Below, one piece after another: positions 49,282 to 59,000 of a stretch of DNA of 64,000 nucleotides. Every line of letters starts with the position of its first letter. Position 1 is the first letter of the stretch. The DNA is taken from NCBI GenBank assembly GCA_025677815.1, contig JAIXMP010000006.1:1116001-1180000 (forward strand), given 5' to 3'. Under the pieces are notes generated by a model. It worked only from the letters and a program-made list of their open reading frames with translations, was not told the DNA's origin and made no database searches. A program made the translations under genes and the position numbers. Source of the stretch: Phascolomyces articulosus (lineage: Eukaryota > Mucoromycota > Mucoromycetes > Mucorales > Lichtheimiaceae).

Positions 49282-50097
49282 TCATACAATGCACACCGAC
49301 CTCTCCACCAAAATAAGTTTGTACTTTTCTTGATATGAGTCGACTAACATAATTGCATCTTTAAAATCTGATCGTGTTCCATTGTCATCGTAGCCGTTTT
49401 CCATAATATGCAATAATCGTTCTAACCGAGTCTTCATTTCATTACAAAAGCACAAAAAGTCGTCAATGACACGATCATAATCCAGAATGGTGGTCCCAAC
49501 ATGACGGTGAGCAAGGTGGTACAAGAGCATCATGGTACTGTCAGATTGGTATGGAGGGAGGAATCCTGCCGCACTAAGAATAAGCACACACTTGCAAACG
49601 GGATCAAAGGTTATTGCGAGCTTGTTTTTAAACCACACTGATCAGCAATTAAGATTGAGCCCATGGGTAGCAGGGATAATGAATAAGTAATGTATGGGAT
49701 ATGCATTTCCTGGTTCGGTTCAACACAACAAACCTGATGGAAGTGATGGGGAAAATCAAAACGACTGGAAGAACACCATACCGTTTTCTAGAGATATACA
49801 ATAACCAATAACACGTCACATAAAGACATCGTCTACCGCATTTTGTACCTCAATGAGCACAGGGGGGAATGGACTATTATCATCATCACACGTGAAGAGG
49901 ACATCAGATCTTGTGCCATTAATCCATTCAGTTGGCCATGCTCTGTACTTGTCCTTGGCTTTGGTTCCTATAAGTAAAAACAAAATTAGTAAAAATAAAA
50001 AAAGATAACATCTAGTAGTTCATACCAATGACATATTTTACGTTGAAATTATAAAGTTTATTAAGGACAAAATTAATTGAGCACACGTTGATTTCAG
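49282..50097 (-). pseudogene. Decayed PD-(D/E)XK nuclease-like gene
   Basis: On the minus strand a 5' exon (INVCSINFVLNKLYNFNVKY, ending VIG) splices at GTATGAAC (donor about 50026) to an acceptor at 49968 and continues YRAWPTEWINGTRSDVLFTC, then PPVLIEVQNAVDDVFM. A TGA stop, a frame change, the strand KRYGVLPVVLIFPITSI, another break, and finally a long intact tail (FKNKLAITFDPVCKCVLILS, RHVGTTILDYDRVIDDF and so on) follow. The RSD ... IEVQ pattern with a following basic helix and an LPVVLIFPI strand matches the PD-(D/E)XK fold of the Rpn/transposase-associated group in outline. The first stop replaces what is plausibly a CGA arginine, a C-to-T change at CpG. Not functional as read. The family call is moderate. 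Confidence 0.5.
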
Positions 50098-50322
50098 CTT
50101 CTTGCTCTCGTCAGTTCACAAGGCTCAGTTCTGAAAAACCTGCAGGGCAGCAGGAAAAAGGTGTGGGTATACGACCGAAAATAAGGGGATACAGATCAAA
50201 GAGTTATATAAAGGAAGGGGATTACTAAGTTATATATAAAAGGTTGGGAGAAAAAGAAACAGAGGGTAACTATTCTATGGGTGGTGGGAAACATTATGGA
50301 GCTAAAGGAAGAGGTATCAGGA

Positions 50323-50324
<2 letters not shown>

Positions 50325-50364
<40 letters not shown>

Positions 50365-51787
50365 GTTAAAAGAATAATATTATATAGATGCTGGTAATGT
50401 GGAATGTTTCGCAGGCGGTTCGATCCACACTAGGAGCGCTCGTCCAAATTGGTCTACTGGTGGCAGTGGGGTGAGGTATTGCTCTGATCGGCATGTACGG
50501 TGCATTTGTGATAATATATAGCAAACCTTAGGCCATATTATATTGAGATAAGTACGTTTGGCAGATGAGGTCGGAGGTGATTTTGGTAATCGGTTAAGCA
50601 CAAACGAGATTGGATCCTTAATATTAGTGGAGAAGGAGAGAAAGGAATGGACATCAAGACATTTAATTAAATGATTTTTTGTTAAACGGGTCGGTTGATG
50701 ACAGTTAGGGCATGCTTGTTGTTGATAATTATTGATCCATCCTAGTCGATAATGAATGCATAGAACACGTTCTTGTGGTGACATTGGTAGCCATAGAATT
50801 GGATCAATACCTAGTGTTCTTCGACAGGCATTAATAAGTACAGAGTTTTTGCGTGCACATCGTTTTTCGTGAGTTGTTTGTCGATGTCGTTTAATTACAG
50901 CTTTAATATTTAAAGCTGTTGGATCGTTGTTGTTTTCTGTCATTGTTTTCCATATATCATTTTTCCGAAGCAGTGTGTTCCAGGCCATTGTTCCTTTACT
51001 AAGCTTGATATACGGTAATAGTGTGGGCAGTAAGGCATCTTCAGGCATGTAATGGGTGCGAAGGAAGAATTTTGCTTGTAGGATTTCTATTCTATCAACC
51101 ATGTATTCTAGATTACCAAGATGATGGATGACAGCCATGGACTTATTGTTACGCGTTCCATAGATTTTACGTAAACATGTTTGTTGTGCTTCTTGTAGTA
51201 TTTTACTGTCATCTTTAGTAAAGTTAGTGATAGCCAAGCCATATTCCATTTTGGGACGAATAAACTGGTGATAAAGTCTAGTACACAAGAGTTTGCCGAG
51301 ACATCGTGCTCGGACACCAATTGATGCCATTACATTCATTGCTGAGGTTGCTGCTGTTGTATTGTGTTCTATTAGTGCTCGAGTGTTAATAAGGCCAAGT
51401 TGATTAAATGGTACACCTAAATAGGTGAAAGTTGTTGTCCGTTTGATATTGATGCCATATAGGTTTGGTATATTATTTGTTGGTGGATCTGTTGCAGACA
51501 TATACATGCATTTTGTCGGATTCCATTGATATCCAATTTTATTGCTGTGTTCCTCGCAGGCCTTTAATAAAAGAGGCATTGTATCCCATGTACCTATTAA
51601 TGCCACATCGTCGGCATATAGTAGGCAGTTAACATGTAGACCATTGTATGTTAGACTTGGAGGGTTTTGGAATTCATCATATTCATTGGAGAGCCATTGC
51701 GATTCCACATTACGTAGCAAGGAGGGTAGTGAATTAATATAATGGGAGTAAAGAATAGGCGATAAGACTGAGCCTTGACGTATTTTA
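50325..51787 (-). mobile_element. Non-LTR (LINE) retrotransposon, 3' part with poly(A) tail
   Basis: The element lies on the minus strand. Its 3' end carries a 36-base poly(A) tail (poly(T) at 50325-50360 on the plus strand). Its visible 5' end is at 51787, exactly where a Tc1-like element begins after a TA dinucleotide. The upstream half of the element, with the endonuclease and the N-terminal part of the reverse transcriptase, was not found beyond the inserted element, so the copy is either 5'-truncated or rearranged. It was probably immobile before the second insertion. Confidence 0.85.
50380..51787 (-). pseudogene. Reverse transcriptase C-terminal part of the LINE
   Basis: An open frame of about 470 codons begins inside the reverse transcriptase domain: KIRQGSVLSPILYSHYINSL (domain 4), CLLYADDVALIGTW (catalytic YADD, domain 5), KCMYMSATDPP and YLGVPFNQLG (domains 6-7). 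The thumb and a long C-terminal region follow, with a CCHC-like cysteine/histidine motif (CPNCHQPTRLTKNHLIKC), then a stop at 50380. The catalytic aspartates of YADD are intact, but the fingers and any endonuclease are missing. The remaining frame has no internal stop, suggesting a fairly recent insertion. Confidence 0.88.
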
Positions 51788-52065
51788 CAGTCAACCCTCG
51801 GTTTTTGTAATCCCGTTTTTTGCAAATTCTACACTTTTTGCAACAAGTTCTTTAAATTATAATCATAATTATGCCAGGAAATGTGCTCCCAAATGATGCA
51901 AAATCTCGTTATATGCATCACTTTCCATGGAACTCCAAACTTGCCAAAAACGGGGATTGACTATAGTAATTGGTTTTTCTTGCAAAACAAGTTTTGAGAT
52001 CATATCCGTGCCAGGACGATGCGTCAAGGAAGATCAATGTCCGACATGTTATAGAAAATAAAGAA

Positions 52066-52192
52066 TGTCACCGGTGTCAAGTAAAACAGCTGTGTAGAAG
52101 TGACAATACAAAGAAAAAAGAAAAAATGTCACCGGTGACAGGATATATCCATTGACACCGGCGACGAGAAGTATATCCTGTCACCGGTGACA
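52066..52192. repeat. Palindrome TGTCACCGGTGACA in a nested inverted repeat
   Basis: The 14-bp perfect palindrome TGTCACCGGTGACA occurs at 52127-52140 and 52179-52192. Each copy is extended by seven further bases so that 52127-52147 and 52172-52192 form perfect 21-bp inverted arms around a 24-base loop. The loop itself holds a diverged copy (TGACACCGGCGACG, 52153-52166), and another near-copy (TGTCACCGGTGTCA) lies at 52066-52079. Each palindrome could bind a dimeric protein, and the whole could fold as a hairpin. Confidence 0.85.
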
Positions 52193-52385
52193 ATGTTAAA
52201 AAATACCAATGTTGACAAAACGAAGGCTGAAAATGTAGTAGATACATGCTCTCTGGGCCACACTTTATTTTCCTTATATAATAGTAATAATAGTAAATTT
52301 TCCCCTCTTTCTTCTCTATACACTCTTTCCAGAAAGTAAATTCGTCATTAGCTGAAAACAAACGCGTCTGGTGACGAGAACGAAA

Positions 52386-52455
52386 TTCATGTTGTACGAA
52401 AATAAATTCGTCAAGGTAGAAAACCAAAATTCATGTTGTGCGAAATGTAAATTCG
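52386..52455. repeat. 44-bp direct repeat in the Tc1-like 5' region
   Basis: The motif TTCATGTTGT(A/G)CGAAA followed within a few bases by TAAATTCG occurs at 52386-52410 and 52430-52455, 44 bases apart. A partial copy (GTAAATTCGTC) lies near 52336. It sits just upstream of the transposase start and resembles the internal direct repeats bound by some Tc1-type transposases. Confidence 0.6.
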
Positions 52456-52583
52456 CTTTTCACTGTCCTGGCCAAGAATATTTGTGGTACAAGTCTTGGA
52501 ATCTGTGAATATACAAGGGTACTCCAATTGCCCATCTTTTTTTTTTATTTTGTTCTTTTTCGCAATACACACAAAAGCGCATC

Positions 52584-53562
52584 ATGACGAGCATTCAATT
52601 CTTGTATGAAAATGGGAAAGGTCCTATCGTCGGTGAGTATGACAGGCCTGAACCAATGGATTATATTGTTGATGAGGAGCAATATTGTCTAGAAACATTG
52701 AGTTTTCATACACAATATTTAACGCAACAGCCACTGGAGGGTGACAAAGCAGCTGAATCAATGCAGGTGGAAGAGGTTGTAAAGTCTGACACTGATGCTG
52801 TTATGAAAGAAACATCAATCAAGCGTCATTATACACGTTATTCGAACCAGGACAGTAAGGTTCTTCAAGCTGTTATTTGAGAAATGTCTGAGTGTGGATG
52901 CGGCTGCAAAACGGCTTGGGATTCACGTTCGTACAAGGCAAAAATGGGCCGAACAGTACGAGAGGGATCCTAATAATATATTTGAGAAACAGGGGAAGAC
53001 CGGTCATCCGCGCATTCTCAACGAGGAGCACAAAAAAGTTATTTTTGAGTGCATTGATGAGAATCCTTCAGTCGTATTGGATCACGTGATGAAACACTTA
53101 TGACAAGTATTCAAGGGATTAAAAGTCTCCAAAAGCACTTTGTTTGATTTCGTGAAAAGACATTGTAACATGTCTCTCAAAAAAGCTTAATTGCAACTCA
53201 TAGACCGGAACAGTGAAGAGAAGATTCAAGAGCGCCTGGATTGTATTAGTAAATGGGAGAAAAGGCCATTACCTTGTGATGATAATGCTCCAATTCATAC
53301 GTTGGTTGATATAGCTAAATATGTAGAATCTTGTGGTTATCGCTGCATCTATTTACCGCCCTATTCTCCTGAGCTCAATCCTATTGAACAGTTTTGGTCA
53401 GTGGTTAAGAGTAAAGTCAAACAGAACAAGTTCCTAGAAACTGAGACACTGATGACCAGAAACAGTGAGGCTTCTAATAGCTTAAAGTTTAGCGACTTCA
53501 AAGGTTTTTACTCAGCGTTCTCACAATTGTTTGGAAAAATTCCGTTATTGCCCTTTAATTAA
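52584..53562 (+). pseudogene. Tc1/IS630-type transposase, frameshifted and internally deleted
   Basis: The N-terminal part (52584-52858) ends SIKRHYTRYSNQDSK. A frameshift leads into the DNA-binding HTH (VDAAAKRLGIHVRTRQKWAE, then NPSVVLDHVMKHL), with further stops near 53101 and 53188. The C-terminal part has PCDDNAPIHTLVDIAKYVES (second catalytic Asp) and YLPPYSPELNPIEQFWSVVK (third catalytic Glu). The segment with the first catalytic Asp, normally about 100 residues between CISKWEK and DNAPIH, is missing. Such a protein cannot catalyse transposition. The conserved YLPPYSPELNPIE block makes the family assignment secure. Confidence 0.9.
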
Positions 53563-53570
53563 GATTGACT

Positions 53571-54223
53571 CAACACGTAATTTACAGCTTATTCTTTCTT
53601 TCTTTTTTGGTTCTGAAAGTGAAGCATCAACTTGTTATTAGCCACCCAGTCAATCTTGGTTGCACCCCAATAAATATGTAGGGCTTAAATACCATTCTAA
53701 GTAATAACATATTGATGAACATAGCTTTTTTTAAGTTGTTCTTAACGATTGAGTAAGTGTAAAAGAGTCTATGTCAATTATTTATCAAAAATGAATTTGT
53801 TAGTATTAGTAGCTTGTATACTTTTGAAAATAAATATATAGTTAGATATACATTTATACATTTTATTATATATGTATATGTATTTAGATATGGCAATATC
53901 ACAGTAAATTGTCGTTTATGATTGAATAATACAAATTGGTGTCTGCAAGGATGCAAGTTACCAGATAGGGTAATTTTTGGAGTGTAATAATTCCCTATTG
54001 TTTTTTTTTTACATCTTGTAGTAGTAAATAAATGCAATTATAATAAGTCAATATTTTCGGTTGAAGATAGATGAATTTTAGTAGAATGCTCGTAGCCGTC
54101 ACGTCTTACTACACAGCAGCAAGAGCGGGGTTGTTAATCATTTCTTAACCTTTGTTTCTTCTTTCTTTCTTTTCTCACTTCTGGTTTCTTTTCATACACC
54201 AAAAGCGCGCACACACATACACG

Positions 54224-54261
<38 letters not shown>

Positions 54262-54335
54262 TCACTAATAACAGGGACAACAATAAAGAAGAAGCATACA
54301 CCTTTTTATCAATTTATAGATATACATATATAATT
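53571..54335. other. Intergenic stretch after the transposon
   Basis: AT-rich, with no coding frame recognised. A CA/TA microsatellite lies at about 54209-54255, just upstream of the F-box gene. Confidence 0.55.
54209..54255. repeat. (CA)n(TA)n microsatellite
   Basis: An interrupted CA run followed by TA units about 80 bases before the F-box start codon. Confidence 0.9.
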
Positions 54336-55889
54336 ATGCTCAATAGTCATACACAACCACCTATTCAAAAACTGTCACCAGAACTTCAACTTCAACTTGT
54401 ACTTTGCTTGGATGTGCGAGACGTGATAGCCCTTGTTTTAACTTGCAAACATTTTTCAGACTTTATATTAAAAAATGAAAGCGTGTTTGGTCGACTTGTT
54501 GAACGAGATTATGGTGTGAATTACAAACGTCCGGATGGTGAACAAACGTGGCAAGGCTTTTACAAAGATCAGCATACGCGTAAAGCTCCGATCTGTTGCC
54601 GCCATCTTTCTCGAGTTCAAGACGAACCAAGTGAAACAAAACGCGTCATTTACCGAGTTGCATCCAATTCAATCATCAAATGTGATTTCTGTCATTTGGA
54701 AGACGCCGTATATCTTTCAATGAATCCATTTTCAGAAAGCCAAGGTACTGTAGCTATTTATCCATGTCCTATTTATTTATTTTACTTTATATAAAATGGA
54801 TACAAAACAAACAAAAAAAAAAAAAAAGAAAAAAAAAAAAAAACTAACAAAACCTAAATTCTATATAAACATTTAAAAAAAGCGTGCCGCTCGTGTGTAA
54901 AAGTCAAGACAACAGAAGAACCTTTTCCTGTCCAATTAGAAGTAGCAACAGGAAGTTTATGGTGTATGGATGAATCGTGCTCACGCAAGGTAAAGCTCTA
55001 GTGCTTTTAATTATTTTCGTGTAAAATTATTTTGTCAGATTTCTAACATGTCATTTGCAATGATTGATGGATTCATTAATAGCTTGGGGATGAAAATTCA
55101 AATGTGAATGAACAATACAAAGTCAAGACAGTGTTAAACAACTTAAAAGAGGAAAAGGAGGGTTCATTAGATCGTCGACGCAAAGCAGAACATCAACTCT
55201 ATGTTCAAGAACTTCGAAGAGAAGATATGAAATTAAAGCATTATTTGGTGGAAAAAGCATGGGGAAGAACATGGATGTTATTTCGAACACGTAAGCGTAT
55301 AGTCCATGTTTCTCTTGAAGGGATAGAGGAAGAGGGATAAAAAAGGGTTATTATGAAATGCTTGTGGATGGCGGTAATTCATTTAAATTAACTGAAGTGG
55401 AATTACGATTGGGGTGATCACAGATAAAAAGAGTGAGAAGTTACAAGATCAATTCCTATATTAACGAATTTTGTTATTATTGTTATTATTACCCATTTCA
55501 AATAGGTGAAGGATCATCTTTACCGGGGAAAATTTCAAACCAAAAACTGGCACGTAGCAACGGCTCATTGGATCCAAGCATAAGATTACCTGTTGATAAA
55601 TATCGTCCATCTCCAGAAACACACGCTGATATCATCAGCGAAAAATTATGGTTATACCTACAAAAGGCATATGGTGTTCAAGGCAAACCATACAGTGAAG
55701 GTAAAAAAAAAAGAGAGAAGGAGAGAGAGAGGAATGGGATGAAAAAGTGACTGTAATTAATTATAAAATGATGCTAATACACTATACATATATTCCATTT
55801 CAAATTTAGATGATTTGCAATATCCAGAGTATGCCCGGCTAAGAGGATATATTGATGATTTTAAAACAAGTATTTTAGCTTATCCCTAA
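54336..55889 (+). CDS. F-box protein with a Cys/His zinc-binding block
   Basis: A putative SCF ubiquitin-ligase substrate adaptor. Exons 54336-54744, 54883-54989, 55083-55290, 55506-55700 and 55810-55889 give 332 residues. An N-terminal F-box (LSPELQLQLVLCLDVRDVIA, then CKHFSDFI) is followed by a paired-cysteine block (CDFCHLEDAVYL, ACRSCVK, LWCMDESCSRK) resembling UBP-type zinc fingers. A basic helical linker and a C-terminal block (ISEKLWLYLQKAYGVQGKPY) reminiscent of DUSP-like modules complete it. All five exons keep frame. The third intron contains a coding-like segment, GYYEMLVDGGNSFKL, that no phase-consistent splice could include, so a different gene model there is possible. Poly(A) runs fill the first intron near 54815-54842. 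Confidence 0.75.
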
Positions 55890-56325
55890 TTCATGTATGA
55901 TATTCCCATCTATCTCTTTTCTTCCTTTCCATATTTATCCTATTATAACATGCAAATGTTTTTTCTCTCATCATTCATTGTGTAATTGAGTGTGTGTGTG
56001 TTTTTTTAAAAAAAAAATAAGGTCAGAATATGCGAAATGGGTGTATTTTGATGGAGCGATTAGGAAGGTGGGGTGGAAAGAATTGCTGCCTGTTTTTTGG
56101 ATTTGAAGGGGAAGATGCAATTTTTGTATATTTATGAATATTGATAAAAATAAAAGGAAAAGAATAGGAGTAAATATGTCAATGATGGATGCTGTTATTG
56201 TTGTATAATTGCTATGTATTATTTTGTAATATGCAAACAGGAAAAAAAATATATGGGATGGATTATAATAATATAAGAAAGGGAGTATATATAAAGGTAA
56301 TGGAGTTTTTTTTTTTTACTGGATA
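55890..56325. other. Convergent intergenic stretch
   Basis: 3' UTR-like sequence between the convergent F-box and BTB genes, with a T/A-rich run near 56004-56018. Nothing else was recognised. Confidence 0.6.
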
Positions 56326-57841
56326 TTAAAATTGTGAAGGATCCCATTTGCCAAACTTGGATGCTTGTTTTTTGACTATCAGAACTCCACAGTAATCACC
56401 TCCACTAAATTGTAAAAGTACCGTCAATCCATTTTTCCCGAGTTGTTCACGGAAATAGAGCACTCGGTTTGCAAATTTATAACGTTCTACTGTATCCTTG
56501 ACCAATAACTCATTATGTTCCAAACATCGTTTCAAATACTCCAATGGTAATTCTGAGTATACTCGAGCCCATTCATCAATAGTATCCTGCCATGATCCCA
56601 GTTTTCCCTCTGTTGGATCCGCTACTTGAACACACGTCCCAAAGTTGACATCATCCGATTCATCACATGAAGAAGGACTAGGTGATTGTGCCGTCAATTG
56701 CCTTGGTAAGCCTGATATCAAATAGCGAACAATTTGTTGATCGAGCAAGTCAGTCCATAATCGTTGCCGTTGTTGTGGATGAGTCGATGTGGGAGAAGGA
56801 TAGTGTTGTGATGTAGACAATAGAGCCGAAATCCAATAAAACACTGTATTTTGAGTAAAACTTCGACCCAAAGTGTTCAAAAGTTGATTTTGTAATGCTT
56901 CCAATTCCAGTTCCTGTGTCGCATCTAACAATTCAAAGCATATTTGAGGATTCTCATTGACGATAAAGAACAAATCCTGTTGTGTTAAGGGTCGATAAAG
57001 ATGGCCAATAATGGTATGTACTGTTTCAGGTGATACAACAATATCCAAATCCATTACCAACGGGTGTTGTTGTTGATGGTGATGTACGCCTAAACTGAGT
57101 AAACGTCGATAAAGAAGAGGTGATCGTGTAAGGATAAGTGAATGTAGAGCATACGATTTCTGTACAGCTGGTACATTAACTGTGATATCCGAGAAAAGAC
57201 CTGATTGTTTTTTTTTAAATAATATCAACTTTGTAAGTTCCCCCATCAAATCTATTACGTATACATATAATTTATCCAACTACATATCTTTTGTGCGTAA
57301 TAAAACCATAAACCATACCTTGTAAAAATCCCACATGGTATAGATAATCACAGTAACTTTGGTCCAGAGTTGGATGTGTATTATTATACAAGGAAGTTGC
57401 TGTTGTAGTTGATTGCTGATGTTGTGATTGATGTGGAGGAGGTGGTCCACCTGTAACAGGTGGTGCTTGAGCTGCCGCAGCTGCTGTGACGACAGCTGGA
57501 GCTGTCATTGCTGGCGGGCCCATAGAAGGAAAGAATGGTTGTTGGGGTGGTTGAGGTGGAGGGTGTGGAGGATGGTGGGCATGATGGTGTGTCATTGGTG
57601 CAAGCATAGGCATGGGTACAGCTATGGGTATAGGCATCTGATGCATTGCAGCCGGTGAGGATTCATTATTTGTGTTGATCAAGCGTTGTTGCTGTAAACC
57701 TACAGTGGGCGCTGTCGTTGTAATAGTTGAAGTTGTTGTTGGTGAACCAACAGTAGAGCCATTTATACCATTCATATAAATTTGATTTGATTTATAGTGT
57801 TCTTTGGATGTCATTACTGGTGTGGGCATGTCTTGAACCAT
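56326..57841 (-). CDS. BTB/POZ-domain protein
   Basis: Exons 57319-57841 and 56326-57200 give 465 residues. The first 150 are low complexity (Thr/Pro/His/Ala/Gln-rich). The BTB fold begins at the splice: YCDYLYHVGFLQG joined to LFSDITVNVPAVQKSYALHS, then LILTRSPLLYRRLLSL and VSPETVHTIIGHLYRPL. A BACK-like helical region follows (ICFELLDATQELELEALQNQ, then EYLKRCLEHNELLVKD) and a short C-terminal beta-like block. Such proteins are often Cul3 adaptors or oligomeric scaffolds; which applies here is unknown. Kelch or MATH repeats are absent from this model. The donor is GTATGG and the acceptor CAATCAG, and both keep frame. Confidence 0.88.
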
Positions 57842-59000
57842 AACTTTTATTTTAGTGTTGTGTGATGTGTATATGTGTGTGATGTATATGCGTGAGTGGT
57901 TGAGTTAATATAAAATATGATACAAATGCAGGTATTTTTTTTTAATTCTATTCAGTGAATAAAAAGCCAATTAATTATTTTTTATAAAAAAATCAATAAA
58001 GTTTGCTTTCAACAATTTCAAAGATACAAGATTAAGGCGCGTATTTTACCTTGTATTTACAAAGTGTACAGCAGAATGCAGAAGAAAGAGAGTACAACGA
58101 AAATCGTCAAACGCGTTCGCCTTACTTCCACTCAAGTCACACAATTCCAAATCCAGCACCGGATATTCATAACCTTGGAGGGTTGTCACTCTCTCCCAAG
58201 CATTAATATTTGGATCTATAAGGGTGTATGATTGTAAGGTAAAACGGTACGAGAAATATGTAAATCGATAAAGCTCGATAAAATAGTAAGATATCTGGAA
58301 TATCACGGTATTCTTTTCTTATTATTTGAGCGTTTATGTACTTTTATTCAAACCATACCATATCCATTGAAAGATCTGGTTACGTAAATAGTACACATCA
58401 CATTTTTCCTTGTCAAAGATACATTTTATCTATATAGCTATATTTCTATCTTTAGTAATCGTCGATATGGATAAACTTGTCAAAAACATTCTATATCTTT
58501 AATATAATCATCATACACATCTTATTTGCATAATAAGTTAAAAAAATGTAAGAGATTGGCATGTTCTTGTATCTTCCTATTCTAATAATACCAATGTTAT
58601 TATTATTTTACTGATAAATCTTGACGAATCATTCATTACACGCTTGTCGTAGGGGTAAGATCAACAATTTGGCAAGTCAACAATATGGTTTCCTTTTACT
58701 TTATTCCTGGCTGTTAATGATTTAATAGAATTATGCTAACCAGTGGCGATAACCAGATTACGTATAATAAAATTGGAGTAATTTTTCAACCATTGTTTCT
58801 GGCCACTAAGAAAATGTTTATGGAGCTACGACAGAAATGAACTGCTGTTTATCTTATTACTATCTTTCTGAAACATAACAGTATATTATTGTAACGATTT
58901 ACTTCGCATTTATACTATTGGCCACAAACATCAATACTTCACAGAAAAATAGAATGGTTAATTTAAGAAACAAGTAAAATATTTATTATAAGGTGGTATA
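57842..59000. other. Intergenic stretch with a possible exon relic
   Basis: Holds the BTB promoter (minus) and the 3' UTR of the coiled-coil gene. One coding-like patch at about 58050-58230 is listed separately. Otherwise AT-rich with no recognised feature. Confidence 0.5.
58050..58230 (-). pseudogene. Possible orphan exon, DPNINAWERVTTLQGYEYPV
   Basis: After an acceptor-like CCCTTATAG, the minus strand reads DPNINAWERVTTLQGYEYPV, then LDLELCDLSGS, then a GTAAGG donor-like site. The N(x)W(x)R(V/M) pattern resembles a kelch blade. It could be a non-coding relic or an unplaced exon of the BTB gene upstream of 57841; no frame-compatible link was found. Confidence 0.25.

Larger units (their letters stand above)
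51788..53570 (+). mobile_element. Degenerate Tc1/mariner-type DNA transposon
   Basis: The left end CAGTCAACCCTCGGTTTTTG starts directly after a TA (51786-51787), the target dinucleotide of Tc1/mariner elements, inside the LINE. The proposed right end, GATTGACT (53563-53570), is a diverged inverse of the left terminus and overlaps the transposase stop; AAGATTGACT there also pairs with AGTCAATCTT at 53648-53657, so the true right end is uncertain. The element carries a broken transposase gene and, in its 5' noncoding part, a palindrome-bearing inverted repeat. Left boundary confident, right boundary weak. Confidence 0.75.

Noticed and set aside
50401..50440. GGTTCGATCC motif as a tRNA T-arm
   Set aside because: It lies within the LINE coding frame, and no acceptor, D-arm or anticodon stems surround it.
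52066..52192. CRISPR-like or riboswitch reading of the CACCGGTG repeats
   Set aside because: Copies are palindromic and inverted, spacers are irregular, and the context is a eukaryotic DNA transposon.
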